This document shows positions 17,856 to 26,643 of a stretch of 64,000 nucleotides of DNA, piece after piece (within the stretch, counting starts at the first letter, position 1; each line of letters begins with the position of its first letter). A program made the position numbers and the translations under genes. The notes below the pieces were generated by a model. The model saw only the letters and a list, made by a program, of their open reading frames with translations, was not told where the DNA came from and did not search any database. The stretch lies in contig CAVWQP010000006.1 of NCBI GenBank assembly GCA_963757125.1, positions 434,001 to 498,000 of the forward strand, given 5' to 3'. The DNA comes from CAVVSD01 sp963757125 (lineage in GTDB: Bacteria; Actinomycetota; Thermoleophilia; Solirubrobacterales; Solirubrobacteraceae).

Positions 17856-18709
17856 CCGCGGAGACGGTCGCGGTCCTCGGGGCGGGCGGCGCGATGGGCA
17901 AGGGGATGGCGCGCAACATCGCCCGCGCGGGGTTCGCCGTCCGCGCCTGGAACCGCACCCCGGAGAAGGCGCAGGACCTCGCCGGCGACGGCGCGGTGAT
18001 CTGCGCGACGCCCGCCGAGGCAGCCGACGGCGCGACGGTCGTCGTGACGATGCTCTCCGACGCCGAGGCGGTCCTCTCCGCGATCGACGGCATCGCGGCT
18101 CCGGGCACGGTGTGGCTGCAGATGAGCACGGTCGGCATCGACGGCATGGCCGCCTGCGCCGAGCTGGCGGAGCGCGGTGGCCTCGTCCTCGTCGACGCGC
18201 CCGTGATGGGGACGAAGGCGCCGGCCGAGGCGGGCGAGCTCGTGGTCCTCGCCGCCGGGCCGTCCGGCGTCCGTGACCGCGTGCAGCCGCTGTTCGACGC
18301 CGTCGGCCGGAAGACCGTGTGGACCGGCGAGGCCGGCACCGCGAGCCGCGCGAAGGTCGTCCTCAACACATGGCTCGTCGTCGTGGTGGAGGGCGCGGCG
18401 GAGACGCTCGCGCTGGCCGAGGGCCTCGGCGTCGATCCCACCCAGGTCCTCGACCTGCTGGCCGGGGGCGCACTGGACGCGCCGTACCTTCAGATGAAGG
18501 GCGCGGCGATGATCCGGCGCGACTTCGAGCCGTCGTTCAGTCTCGCGCTCGCCGCGAAGGACGCGCGCCTGGCCGAGGACGCGGCGGCGGCCGCCGGGCT
18601 GGACCTGCCGCTGATCGGGGCGATCCGCGCGAGGATGGAGGAGGGCGCGCGGCAGCATGGGGACGAGGACATGTCGGCGACGTTCCTCACGAGCGCGCCG
18701 CGCGGCTGA
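17852..18709 (+). CDS. NAD(P)-dependent beta-hydroxyacid dehydrogenase family (3-hydroxyisobutyrate dehydrogenase-like)
   Basis: 285 residues. Rossmann motif VAVLGAGGAMGKGMARNIA at the N-terminus; substrate motif LVDAPVMGTKAPAEAGELVV replaces the common DAPVSGG block; catalytic Lys lies in RAKVVLNTWLVVVVEGAAE (usual KxxxN). The C-terminal helical domain has LQMKGAAMIRRDF and LALAAKDARLAEDAA (the KDxxLA motif). It would oxidise a small beta-hydroxyacid or reduce a semialdehyde, substrate unknown. Translationally coupled to the ferritin-like gene. Confidence 0.88.
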   Translation: MTAETVAVLGAGGAMGKGMARNIARAGFAVRAWNRTPEKAQDLAGDGAVICATPAEAADGATVVVTMLSDAEAVLSAIDGIAAPGTVWLQMSTVGIDGMAACAELAERGGLVLVDAPVMGTKAPAEAGELVVLAAGPSGVRDRVQPLFDAVGRKTVWTGEAGTASRAKVVLNTWLVVVVEGAAETLALAEGLGVDPTQVLDLLAGGALDAPYLQMKGAAMIRRDFEPSFSLALAAKDARLAEDAAAAAGLDLPLIGAIRARMEEGARQHGDEDMSATFLTSAPRG

Positions 18710-18727
18710 CGGCCGCGGTGAGCCGGG

Positions 18728-19465
18728 CTATGCGGACAGCGACTCGCCGGGTGCGAGCGTCACGACGCGCGTCGCCGGCGCGACCGAGGCGACCTGAGCG
18801 GCGAACCGCACCGGCGGGTCGCCCATCGCGCCGCCGTGGCGCCCGTGCAGGCCGATCGGCAGGAAGGTCCCCCAGTGGATGGGCACGGCGATCTCGGGCT
18901 GCACGAGCGCGACCGCCTTCGCCGCCTCGTCGGGATCGAGGTGCCCGGGCCCGAGCGACGGGCCCCAGCCCCAGATCGGGACGAGCGCGACGTCGACCTC
19001 GCCCCGCAGCAGCTCCATCCGCGGGTGCAGCTCGGTGTCGCCCGCGAACCACACCCGATCGGCCAGGTAGCCGACCGTGGCGGCCGGCTTCGCTCCCGGC
19101 CGCCGGCGACCGTCGTGCCAGGCCTCCACGACGCGGACGGTCGTGCCCGCGACGTCGACGCTGTCGCCCGCGGTGACCTCGCGCAGCTCGCCGTAGCCCA
19201 TGCGCTGCAGCAGCCCGGCGGCGCCGGCCGGCACGACCGCGGTGGTCCGGGCACCGGCGAGGCGCCGCAGCGACGGGCGGTCGAGGTGGTCGTGGTGCGA
19301 GTGCGAGACGAGCACGGCGTCGACCCGCCCGGGGTCGGCCGGCGTCGGGGCGTGCCGGCGCAGATGCGCGACCCGGTCGCGCAGCACCGGGTCGGTGAGC
19401 AGCCGCGCGCCGCCCAGCTCGAGCAGCAGGGTCGCGTGTCCGAGCCAGGTGATCCGGCGGGTCAC
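18728..19465 (-). CDS. MBL-fold metal-dependent hydrolase (UlaG/YfhR-like)
   Basis: 245 residues from GTG. Metallo-beta-lactamase fold: ITWLGHATLLLELGGARLLT at the N-terminus, the metal-binding VSHSHHDHLDRPSL (HxHxDH), later WFAGDTELHPRMELL and VPIHWGTFLPIGLHG supply further ligands. This pattern (WLGHA...) is that of UlaG/N-acyl-phosphatidylethanolamine phospholipase-D-like hydrolases. Substrate unknown. GTGA overlap with the YihY gene upstream on the same strand. Confidence 0.87.
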   Translation of the reverse strand: MTRRITWLGHATLLLELGGARLLTDPVLRDRVAHLRRHAPTPADPGRVDAVLVSHSHHDHLDRPSLRRLAGARTTAVVPAGAAGLLQRMGYGELREVTAGDSVDVAGTTVRVVEAWHDGRRRPGAKPAATVGYLADRVWFAGDTELHPRMELLRGEVDVALVPIWGWGPSLGPGHLDPDEAAKAVALVQPEIAVPIHWGTFLPIGLHGRHGGAMGDPPVRFAAQVASVAPATRVVTLAPGESLSA

Positions 19466-20265
19466 GCGCGTGCTCGGTGGGCGTCGACGCGCTCGGCGAT
19501 GATCGCGCCCCCCGACGCGGCGATGACGAGCACGATCGCGACGGCGACGAGCCACGTCAGCAGCGCGAAGCCGATGCCGATCACCCCGAACTCCTGCGAC
19601 GACGAGGCGAGGATGTGGGGCATGAAGAGGATCGACCAGACCCCGACGCCGGTCATCCCGATCGTGGACAGCACCGCGGCAGGCGCGAGCCGCTGCCAGT
19701 GCAGCCGCCGGCCCAGGAGCAGGTAGGGGGTCGCGAGCCACAGCGCGCCCGAGAACACGAGCGAGCAGATCGTGTCCAGCACTCCGCCGACGCCGCTCAG
19801 GATCGCCGGGCGCACGGCGACGATCACGCAGATCACGGCGAGCCAGGCGAGGGCCCACTTCGTGTTGCGCAGACCGAGGGTCGGCAGGCCGAAGACCAGC
19901 TCGTAGAGGCGCTGCATGCCGCGCGCGAAGGACAGGGCGGACACGAGCAGCAGCAGGACCCCCAGCACCGTGACGCTCGAGTTCACCATGTCGTTGGAGG
20001 CGAACGCCTGGCGCACGGTGTCGGCCGAGGCGCCCGTGAGGTCGAAGCGCTCGATGATCGAGTCCGCGAAGGACCGGTCGCTGGGCAGGACCGACGCGTA
20101 GACGATGAGCAGGGGGATGAGGGCCGAATAGCCGTAGGCGGCGATCGCCATGGCACGGTCGAATCCCTGGACGTGGATGAACCGCGCGAACCAGTCCCGC
20201 CCGAACCGGATGACCGACCCGATCGGACCGAGCCCCTCCAACCGGCTCAGCGGTCCTGCCGTCAC
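19462..20265 (-). CDS. YihY/BrkB-family inner membrane protein
   Basis: 267 residues with about six transmembrane helices; the segment AYGYSALIPLLIVYASVL near residue 45 and the C-terminal GFALLTWLVAVAIVLVIAA fit the YihY/virulence factor BrkB family. The family is of uncertain function (not RNase BN as once thought). GTG start overlapping the AI-2E-family gene stop. Part of a three-gene minus-strand run (AI-2E permease, YihY, MBL hydrolase). Confidence 0.8.
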   Translation of the reverse strand: MTAGPLSRLEGLGPIGSVIRFGRDWFARFIHVQGFDRAMAIAAYGYSALIPLLIVYASVLPSDRSFADSIIERFDLTGASADTVRQAFASNDMVNSSVTVLGVLLLLVSALSFARGMQRLYELVFGLPTLGLRNTKWALAWLAVICVIVAVRPAILSGVGGVLDTICSLVFSGALWLATPYLLLGRRLHWQRLAPAAVLSTIGMTGVGVWSILFMPHILASSSQEFGVIGIGFALLTWLVAVAIVLVIAASGGAIIAERVDAHRARA

Positions 20266-21350
20266 ACCTGGACCTGCCCCGGGCCGGGGTCGCGCTCGGC
20301 GGCCATCCGGGCGCGGCGCGGCGCCCCGGCCTCGCGCAGCGCGATCTTGATGACGGCGGCGAACGGCACGGCCAGGATCGCGCCGACCACGCCCAGCAAG
20401 GAACTGGCTATGAGCACGGAGACGATCGTCGTGAGCGGCGAGAGCTCCACGGCCTCCCGGTACACGATCGGGTACACGATGTAGTTCTCGACCTGCTGGT
20501 AGACGAGCTGGATGATCAGCATCGCGATCGCCGCCTCGGTGCTGACGGTGAGCGCGACCGCCACGAGGATCACCGCGGCGACCGTCGCCCCGACCTGCGG
20601 GATCAGGTCGAGCAGGCCGGTGATGACGGCGAGCACCAGGGGGAAGGGCAGCCCGAACGCCCACGCCGACAATCCCGCGACGGTCGCTGCGACGAAGGAG
20701 ATCGCGACGTTGCCGATGAGCGACGAGGACACGGCGGTGATCGAGTTCTCCACCACCGGACGCCAGCGCTCCTCCGCGTGCCGCGGGGTGAAGCCGAAGA
20801 GCCAGTCGGTGATCGCCGGCCGCTCCATGAGCAGGAACAGGCAGAGGAACGTCAGCGTCACGAGCGACAGGATCGAGCCGAAGATGCCGCCGGCGATCCC
20901 GAGGATCGTCGTCGCCGTGTCGGGCAGGGCCCCCGCGAAGTCCTTCAGGGCGTCGCGGACCTTGTCGTCGAAGTTCGCAGCGCTCGTCACGCTCTGGAAC
21001 CAGTCGGTCTGCTGCAGCTCGTCCCAGTAGGTCGGCAGCGCCTGGGCGAACTCCTTGATCTGATCCCACACCGGCCCCGCGGTGACGAGGACGAGCGCGA
21101 ACACCGAGGCGAACACCGCCGCGAGGACGACGAGCGCGGCGCGGCCACGCTTCCAGCCGCGCTTGACGAGGGCGCCGACCACGGGGTCGAGTCCCAGGGC
21201 GAGCACGGCCGCCAGGAAGATCGAGATCAGGCTCCCGAGGGAGATCAGCGCGAGCGCGACCAGCACGGCGATCCCGAGCAGCAGCATCACCGTTCGGACG
21301 GAGATGGAGACCTCGACGCGCTGTGGCGGTCCTGTCGGTGGGACGGTCAC
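20262..21350 (-). CDS. AI-2E-family (PerM/YdiK-type) transporter
   Basis: 362 residues from GTG. Two N-terminal helices (VMLLLGIAVLVALALISL ...), a soluble stretch with WDQIKEFAQALPTYWDELQQ and a C-terminal membrane domain with LDLIPQVGATVAAVILVAV and EAVELSPLTTIVSVLIAS, the conserved blocks of the AI-2E transporter family. Family members export quorum signals or act as Na+/H+ antiporters; substrate here unknown. Divergent from a small-protein gene, with the shared 18-bp dyad in the gap. Confidence 0.87.
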   Translation of the reverse strand: MTVPPTGPPQRVEVSISVRTVMLLLGIAVLVALALISLGSLISIFLAAVLALGLDPVVGALVKRGWKRGRAALVVLAAVFASVFALVLVTAGPVWDQIKEFAQALPTYWDELQQTDWFQSVTSAANFDDKVRDALKDFAGALPDTATTILGIAGGIFGSILSLVTLTFLCLFLLMERPAITDWLFGFTPRHAEERWRPVVENSITAVSSSLIGNVAISFVAATVAGLSAWAFGLPFPLVLAVITGLLDLIPQVGATVAAVILVAVALTVSTEAAIAMLIIQLVYQQVENYIVYPIVYREAVELSPLTTIVSVLIASSLLGVVGAILAVPFAAVIKIALREAGAPRRARMAAERDPGPGQVQV

Positions 21351-21412
21351 GGGCCGTGAAGCATGGTTGCTGGGCCGGTCGGACCGCCGGTGTCGCGGAG
21401 ATGACGTCGCCT

Positions 21413-21430
21413 CATCCCGTTCGGGCGATG
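21413..21430. promoter_or_regulatory. Recurrent 18-bp dyad motif, copy 1
   Basis: CATCCCGTTCGGGCGATG lies midway between divergent starts at 21350 and 21491. It is preceded by TGACGTCGCCT and followed by ACC. Similar sites occur at 23653, 28405 and 45183 (consensus CATCC-N5-GGGYGATG). Confidence 0.6.
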
Positions 21431-21490
21431 ACCGTTCACACCGGGTACGGCGAGAGTTCCCCCTGCACCCGAGCGAAGGAGCATGAGGGC

Positions 21491-21697
21491 ATGAGCCCCC
21501 GCGTGGAGATCCACGTCCGCGGTCCGGTACGGATCGACGAGGCGCAGCGACTGGGACTGACGGCATCGGTCGCGCCTGCCGACACCGTCCTGCGAGGGAC
21601 GTTGCGGGACCGACCGGCGCTGCACGGCGTGCTCGACGCGCTGCACGCCCACGGGCTCGAGCTCGTCTCCGTCCGCCGTCTCCCGGGTGCCTCATGA
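21491..21697 (+). CDS. Small conserved protein, paralogue A (68 residues)
   Basis: I do not recognise a named family. The 68 residues align end to end with the 70-residue protein at 23706: shared pattern EI-VRG, LGL-A-VAP--TVL-G-L, VL--L---GLELV--RRLP. The alternation suggests a small beta-alpha-beta fold. Upstream GAAGGAG at 21476-21482 could serve as ribosome site. It overlaps the DUF6458 gene by 4 bases. The promoter region holds copy 1 of the 18-bp dyad, shared with the divergent AI-2E gene. Confidence 0.65.
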   Translation: MSPRVEIHVRGPVRIDEAQRLGLTASVAPADTVLRGTLRDRPALHGVLDALHAHGLELVSVRRLPGAS

Positions 21698-21891
21698 GCC
21701 TCGGCGTCAGCCTGTTCCTCATCGCCGTCGGCGCGATCCTGCACTGGGCGGTCACCGCGACGGTGTCGGGGATCGACATCCAGGTCGTGGGGACGATCCT
21801 CATGATCGTCGGCGTGCTCGGGTTCCTGATCTCGCTCGCGCTCTACGTCTCCAGCCGCAACACGGACCGGCCGGCGCCGCCGCCGCTCTGA
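21694..21891 (+). CDS. DUF6458-type small membrane protein
   Basis: 65 residues with two transmembrane helices (SLFLIAVGAILHWAVTATVS and VGTILMIVGVLGFLISLALY). The layout and the turn SGIDIQVVGTILMI match the DUF6458 family common in actinobacteria. Function unknown. ATGA overlap with the small protein upstream suggests a bicistronic unit. Confidence 0.75.
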   Translation: MSLGVSLFLIAVGAILHWAVTATVSGIDIQVVGTILMIVGVLGFLISLALYVSSRNTDRPAPPPL

Positions 21892-21895
21892 TCGG

Positions 21896-22753
21896 TCAGG
21901 GACGCACGATGCAGCGGAAGCCGAGGTGGCTCGTCGAGGAGTCCACGGCCTCGCCCTGTCGTGCCGCCGGGCGGTAGCGCAGGCAGTACGTCGGCGCGCA
22001 GAGGTGCGAGCCGCCCTTGATGACGCGCCGCGGGATGTGCTCGCCGGGCTCCCCGTGGCAGGCCGCGACCTCCGCGTCGAAGCCGTCGGTGGTCCACTCC
22101 CAGACGTTGCCCGTCATGTCGTGCAGGCCGTAGCCGTTGACGGGGAAGGTGCCGACGGGGGAGGTGCCGCGGTGGCCGCGCCAGGGGAACTCGCCCTGCC
22201 AGGTGTTCGCCATCCGCGGGTCGGGCTCCTCGCCCCAGGCGTACGTCGCGCCCTCCAGTCCGCCGCGCGCCGCGTACTCCCACTCGGCCTCGGTCGGCAG
22301 CGCCGCGCCCGCCCACTCGGCGTAGGCCACGGCGTCCTCGTGGGCGATGTGCACGACGGGGTGGCGCGCCCGCGTGTACGTGTCGCTGCCCGGTCCCTCC
22401 GGGCTGCGCCAGGACGCGCCGGGCACGTAGTCCCACCAGCGCTTCCAGTCGTCGAGCGGCACCGGGCCGCGCGTGGGCTGGAAGACGAGCGAGCCGGGGA
22501 CCAGCATCTCGGGATCGGCGTCCGGGTAGTCGGCGGCCTCGGGGACGCGCTCGGCCAGGGTGACGTGGCCGGTCGCGCGGACGAAGCGCCGGAACGCGGC
22601 GACGGTCACCGGCTGCGTGTCGATCCAGAAGCCGGCGACCTCGACGCGCCGGACCGGGCGCTCCTCGGGATAGAAGTCCTCGCTGCCCATGAGGAACGCG
22701 CCCGGCGCGATCCAGGTCATCCCCGCCCGGGGCGGCGCCTGCGTCTCAGACAT
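21896..22753 (-). CDS. Formylglycine-generating enzyme (SUMF1 family)
   Basis: 285 residues. Starts the FGE-sulfatase fold at MTWIAPGAFLMGS and continues with PVRRVEVAGFWIDTQPVTVA, HPVVHIAHEDAVAYAEWAGA, LPTEAEWEYAARGG and DMTGNVWEWTTD. The C-terminal IKGGSHLCAPTYCLRYR carries the Cys-x4-Cys pair of genuine formylglycine-generating enzymes, unlike the many SUMF1 homologues that lack it. It would oxidise a Cys in CxPxR of sulfatases to formylglycine using copper and O2. No sulfatase gene is in this window. It overlaps the universal stress gene by 8 bases. Confidence 0.88.
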   Translation of the reverse strand: MSETQAPPRAGMTWIAPGAFLMGSEDFYPEERPVRRVEVAGFWIDTQPVTVAAFRRFVRATGHVTLAERVPEAADYPDADPEMLVPGSLVFQPTRGPVPLDDWKRWWDYVPGASWRSPEGPGSDTYTRARHPVVHIAHEDAVAYAEWAGAALPTEAEWEYAARGGLEGATYAWGEEPDPRMANTWQGEFPWRGHRGTSPVGTFPVNGYGLHDMTGNVWEWTTDGFDAEVAACHGEPGEHIPRRVIKGGSHLCAPTYCLRYRPAARQGEAVDSSTSHLGFRCIVRP

Positions 22754-23612
22754 CGACGGACTCTCCTCGCGGGACGATGACGACGGGGCAGCGGGCGCCG
22801 TCGAGGATGCGCCGCGCGACACCGCCGATGCCGACCGCGTCGGCCGGACCGTAGGCGCGCGAGCCGAGCAGCAGCACGTCGGCGTCCTCGGACGCGCGCA
22901 GGAGCGCCTCGACGGGGTCGCCGACGAGCACGCTGGTGTCCACGCCGGACCCGCCGGTCGCGGCGGCGATGGCCGGGCCCAGGATCGAGGACGCGTCGCG
23001 CGCGTCCGGCGGGCTCGCCGCCTCCGGGGCGATCTCGCGCGCGATCTCGCGGGCCTCGTCGACGCCGGGTGTGCCCGCGAGGACCATGACGACGTGCAGC
23101 GCGGCGCCGGCCGCCGCCGCGAGCCGGGTGGCGGCGCGCAGGGCCTCGCGGCCCTCGGGCGACGGCAGGACCGCGACCGCGATCCGCGCCAGCGGCCGCG
23201 ACGCGTGCTCCTTCGGCGCGACCGCGACCGCACAGGGGGCGCCGTCGACGACCCGCTCGCTCGTCCGGCCCAGCGTGACGTTGCCGTGCGCGCCCGCGCG
23301 CGAGGAGCCGAGCACGGCCAGCACGGGCCGCTCCGCCGCCATCACCGCGTGGAGCCCGGCGGACGGGGACGGCGCGTCGAGCTCGCGCACCTCGATGCCT
23401 GCGCCGGGCAGCGTCGCGCGCATCCCGGCGAGGACCCCTGCGCGCTCAGTCGCGTGCTCGAGGCGCGCGAACCGCTCGGGGACGCTGCCGCCCGGGTGGA
23501 CGACCACCACGAGCAGCCTGGCGGCGAGCACCTCCGCCGCGACGCGCCCGAGCGCGACCGGCGCGCGGTCACCGGCGTCGGGATCGAAGGCGCTGACGAC
23601 GCTGCGCTCCAT
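22746..23612 (-). CDS. Universal stress protein family, tandem-domain
   Basis: 288 residues with two Usp domains. Domain 1 ends VLAVLGSSRAGAHGNVTLGRTSERV and domain 2 ends LLLGSRAYGPADAVGIGGVARRILDGARCP, each with the G-2x-G-9x-G nucleotide-binding pattern. The start is taken at ATG 23612 (MERSVVSAFD); an in-frame ATG at 23642 is possible. It is upstream of and coupled to the FGE gene. The promoter gap to the divergent small-protein gene carries copy 2 of the 18-bp dyad. Confidence 0.87.
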   Translation of the reverse strand: MERSVVSAFDPDAGDRAPVALGRVAAEVLAARLLVVVVHPGGSVPERFARLEHATERAGVLAGMRATLPGAGIEVRELDAPSPSAGLHAVMAAERPVLAVLGSSRAGAHGNVTLGRTSERVVDGAPCAVAVAPKEHASRPLARIAVAVLPSPEGREALRAATRLAAAAGAALHVVMVLAGTPGVDEAREIAREIAPEAASPPDARDASSILGPAIAAATGGSGVDTSVLVGDPVEALLRASEDADVLLLGSRAYGPADAVGIGGVARRILDGARCPVVIVPRGESVDV

Positions 23613-23652
23613 GCTGCGCCCCACGGTACGCGGGCCGCGCATGACCGCGTCT

Positions 23653-23670
23653 CATCCCACCAGGGTGATG
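23653..23670. promoter_or_regulatory. Recurrent 18-bp dyad motif, copy 2
   Basis: CATCCCACCAGGGTGATG lies 41 bases from the universal stress start (23612) and 36 bases from the small-protein start (23706) on the other strand. Preceded by TGACCGCGTCT, as at copy 1. Confidence 0.6.
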
Positions 23671-23705
23671 GCCGATGACCCTTCCGAAGCGCAGGATTGC
23701 GGCTC

Positions 23706-23918
23706 ATGGCGCTGAGCTACGAGATCCGGGTCCGTGGTCGCGTCGACGAGCACCTGGCAACCGAGCTCGGCCTCCGCGCCGACGTCGCGCCGGTCGAGAC
23801 GGTCCTCAGCGGTGCCCTCGACGCCCAGGAGGACCTGCAGGACGTCCTGGCCCAGCTGCAGGACCTCGGGCTCGAGCTCGTCGAGATCCGCCGCCTTCCG
23901 TCGGAGGACGCCAGGTAG
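23706..23918 (+). CDS. Small conserved protein, paralogue B (70 residues)
   Basis: Not a recognised family; clear paralogue of the protein at 21491 (YEIRVRGRVDE, ADVAPVETVLSGAL, GLELVEIRRLP). ATG at 23706 has AGGA nine bases upstream. It is monocistronic and divergent from the universal stress protein gene. Both paralogues being next to the same dyad suggests common control; a stress-related accessory role is inferred from neighbours only. Confidence 0.65.
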   Translation: MALSYEIRVRGRVDEHLATELGLRADVAPVETVLSGALDAQEDLQDVLAQLQDLGLELVEIRRLPSEDAR

Positions 23919-23979
23919 GCCGGATCGCCCGGAACCTGGCGTGGACACGCCGGACAAGCACGCTGTACGGTGCGGGCCG

Positions 23980-26643
23980 ATGTCCGTCGGGGGCCCTGCG
24001 CCGCTCCTCCTCACCCAGGTCGCCATGCCTGCGACCCCCGCGGGGATCGTGCCGCGGCCGAGGCTCGCGCGCCTCCTGCGCGACGGCATCGACGGCTTCA
24101 CGACGCTCGTGTGCGCGCCCGCCGGGAGCGGCAAGACGTCGCTGCTCACCGCGGAGCTCGGTCGCGACGGCCTTCCCCGGCCGGCCTGGGTCTCCCTCGG
24201 CGTCGGCGACGACGAGCCGGGCCGCTTCTGGGGGACCGTGCTCGCGGCGCTGCGTGCGGCCGGCGTCGTGCGGGAGGGCTCCGCGCTCGACGCGCTCGCG
24301 CCGCCGGTCCGCGAGTCGCGGCGCAGCTTCATGCCGCTGCTGGTCAACGCGCTGGCCGAGCTCGACGACCCGGTCGTGCTCGTGCTCGACGACCTCCATC
24401 TCGTCCGCTCGCGCGAGTGCCTCTCGCAGCTGGCCTTCCTGCTCCTGCACGCCCCGTCGACGGTGCGCCTGGTGCTCAGCACCCGCGCCGACCCCTCGCT
24501 CCCGCTGCACCTCATGCGCGTCCGCGGGCAGCTCGTCGAGATCCGCGTCGCCGACCTGGCGTTCACCGAGGACGAGGCCGCCGCGCTGCTGGCGACGCAC
24601 GGCGTCACGCTGACGCCCGAGCTCGTCGGCACGCTCTGCGCCCGCACCGAGGGCTGGGGTGCCGGCCTGCGGCTGGCCGCGCTGAGCCTCAAGGACCGCG
24701 AGGACCCGGAGCGCTTCGTCGAGGAGTTCGCCGGCGACGACCGCGCGGTCGGCGACTACCTGCTGGCGGAGGTCCTCGATCGTCAGCCGCCACGCCTCAG
24801 GCGCTTCCTCCTGCGGACGTCGATCGTCGACCGCATCTGCGGCGACCTGGCGGACGCGCTCACCGACGAGGACGCGGGCGCCGACGCGCTGGCGACGCTC
24901 GAGCTCACGAACGGGTTCGTCATCGGCCTGGACTCGCGCCGCGAGTGGTACCGCTACCACCGCCTGTTCGCGAAGCTCCTGCGGATGCGCGCCCGCAGCG
25001 AGCTCGGAGACGAGCTCGCGGTGTTGCACCGCCGCGCGGCGCACTGGTACGCGAGCCACGGGGAGCAGGAGCAGGCGCTCGGCCACGCGGTCCAGGCGCA
25101 GGACTGGGATCTCGGCACCGAGCTCGCCGCCCGGCACTGGTTCGACCTCTTCGTGCGGGGCCAGAGCGACGCGCTGCGCGGCCTCGTCGACGCGATCCCC
25201 GTGGACCGGCTGGAGCGCGACGCGGAGCTCGCGGCGGCCATGGCCTGCACGGCGCTGGACGCCGGCGACACCGCGTCCGCGCGGCGGCACCTCGACCGCG
25301 CCGAGTGCGCCGAGGGTGCTCTGCCCGACGCCCGGCGCCGCGCGTACCTCGAGACGATGGCGCTCGCGCGGCTGTACCTGGCGCGCAGGGAGGGCGACTT
25401 CGACGCGGCGCTCAGCGCTGCCGACACGCTGCTGGAGCAGGCGGCGAGCCACGGCGGCTGGCCCGACGACGCCCGGCGCGCGCTCGTCCACGGCAAGCTG
25501 GGGGAGACGGCGCTGTGGGCCTACCGCTTCGACCGCGCGCGGGCCGAGCTGCAGGAGGCGATCGCGCTCGCGCGGGCGATCGGACTCGACTACGTCGCCG
25601 TCGGGGCGCTGGGGCATCTGTCGCTCCTCGAGCAGATCGACGTCGGGCCCGAGCGGAGCGTCGCGATCGCCAGGGAGGCGGTCGCGCTGGCCGAGGGACG
25701 CGGCTGGATCGCGATCCCGCAGACGGCGGGCGCGCACGCGACGCTCGCTGCGGCCGCACTGCTGTCCGAGCTGCGGCCCGACGACGCCGAAGAGCACCTG
25801 GGCCGCGCGCGCGACGCGCTCGCGAACGCCGACCTCCGCCAGACCGCGTTCGTCGTCGCGATCATCGCCGCGCGCGTCCACGCGGCCAACGGCAGGCCCG
25901 AGGGCGCCCTGCACGAGCTCGAGCGCTTCGAGGTGATCCATCGTGGTGGGGCGAGCGCGCCGTTCGAGCGGGCGATGATCGCCTGCACGCGCGCCCGGGT
26001 GCTCGCGGTCATGGGCGACCTGGACGGAGCGCGGCAGCGGCTGGCGGAGGTCGCCGGCGAGCCCTGGCCGATCGTGGCGGTGACCGAGGCGCGGATCCTC
26101 CTCGCCGAGGGCGATCCCGCCGCGGCGGTCGGGGTGCTCACCCAGGCGTCGCCGGCCATCTACAGCGGGACGGCCGTCGAGGCGCGGGTGACGCTCGCGA
26201 TCGCCCACGACGAGACGCGCGACACCGCTGCCGCGTCGCGTGCGGTCGAGGAGGCGCTGGAGGACTGCGAGCGCAGCGGCCACCGCTGGCCGTTCATCGA
26301 GGCGGGACGACGGATGGAGAACCTGCTGCGCGCGCAGATCCGCTCGGGCACCGCGCACCGCGCGATCGTCGGCGAGCTCATCGCGGCGTTCGAGGACCGT
26401 CTCCCGGCGCGGCGACCCGTCACGCCGCTGCTCGAGCCGCTCAGCGACCGCGAGCAGGCGATCCTCCGCTACCTCCCGACGACGCTCTCCAACCGCGAGA
26501 TCGCCTCGGAGCTGTTCGTCACCACGAACACGGTCAAGACGCACCTGCGCAGCATCTACCGCAAGCTCGACGTCGCCCGCCGCCGGGACGCCGTCGACCG
26601 CGCCCGGGATCTACGCCTCCTGAGCTCCGGTCTTGGGCGCTAG
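23980..26643 (+). CDS. Large LuxR-family regulator of the MalT type (NTPase-TPR-HTH)
   Basis: 887 residues. N-terminal STAND-type NTPase: Walker A LVCAPAGSGKTSLLTAEL near residue 45, Walker B VVLVLDDLHLV near 135, then LSTRADPSLPLHLMRVRGQL and the GTLCARTEGWGAGLRLAAL block. The middle is helical/TPR-like; the end is a LuxR helix-turn-helix (LSDREQAILRYLPTTLSNRE ... NTVKTHLRSIYRKLDVARR). Such proteins need ATP and an inducer to activate transcription. It lies within the cluster bearing the 18-bp dyads and is a candidate for recognising them, but that is inference. The 3' end overlaps the convergent flippase-like gene by 33 bases. An in-frame GTG at 23941 is an alternative start. Confidence 0.9.
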   Translation: MSVGGPAPLLLTQVAMPATPAGIVPRPRLARLLRDGIDGFTTLVCAPAGSGKTSLLTAELGRDGLPRPAWVSLGVGDDEPGRFWGTVLAALRAAGVVREGSALDALAPPVRESRRSFMPLLVNALAELDDPVVLVLDDLHLVRSRECLSQLAFLLLHAPSTVRLVLSTRADPSLPLHLMRVRGQLVEIRVADLAFTEDEAAALLATHGVTLTPELVGTLCARTEGWGAGLRLAALSLKDREDPERFVEEFAGDDRAVGDYLLAEVLDRQPPRLRRFLLRTSIVDRICGDLADALTDEDAGADALATLELTNGFVIGLDSRREWYRYHRLFAKLLRMRARSELGDELAVLHRRAAHWYASHGEQEQALGHAVQAQDWDLGTELAARHWFDLFVRGQSDALRGLVDAIPVDRLERDAELAAAMACTALDAGDTASARRHLDRAECAEGALPDARRRAYLETMALARLYLARREGDFDAALSAADTLLEQAASHGGWPDDARRALVHGKLGETALWAYRFDRARAELQEAIALARAIGLDYVAVGALGHLSLLEQIDVGPERSVAIAREAVALAEGRGWIAIPQTAGAHATLAAAALLSELRPDDAEEHLGRARDALANADLRQTAFVVAIIAARVHAANGRPEGALHELERFEVIHRGGASAPFERAMIACTRARVLAVMGDLDGARQRLAEVAGEPWPIVAVTEARILLAEGDPAAAVGVLTQASPAIYSGTAVEARVTLAIAHDETRDTAAASRAVEEALEDCERSGHRWPFIEAGRRMENLLRAQIRSGTAHRAIVGELIAAFEDRLPARRPVTPLLEPLSDREQAILRYLPTTLSNREIASELFVTTNTVKTHLRSIYRKLDVARRRDAVDRARDLRLLSSGLGR

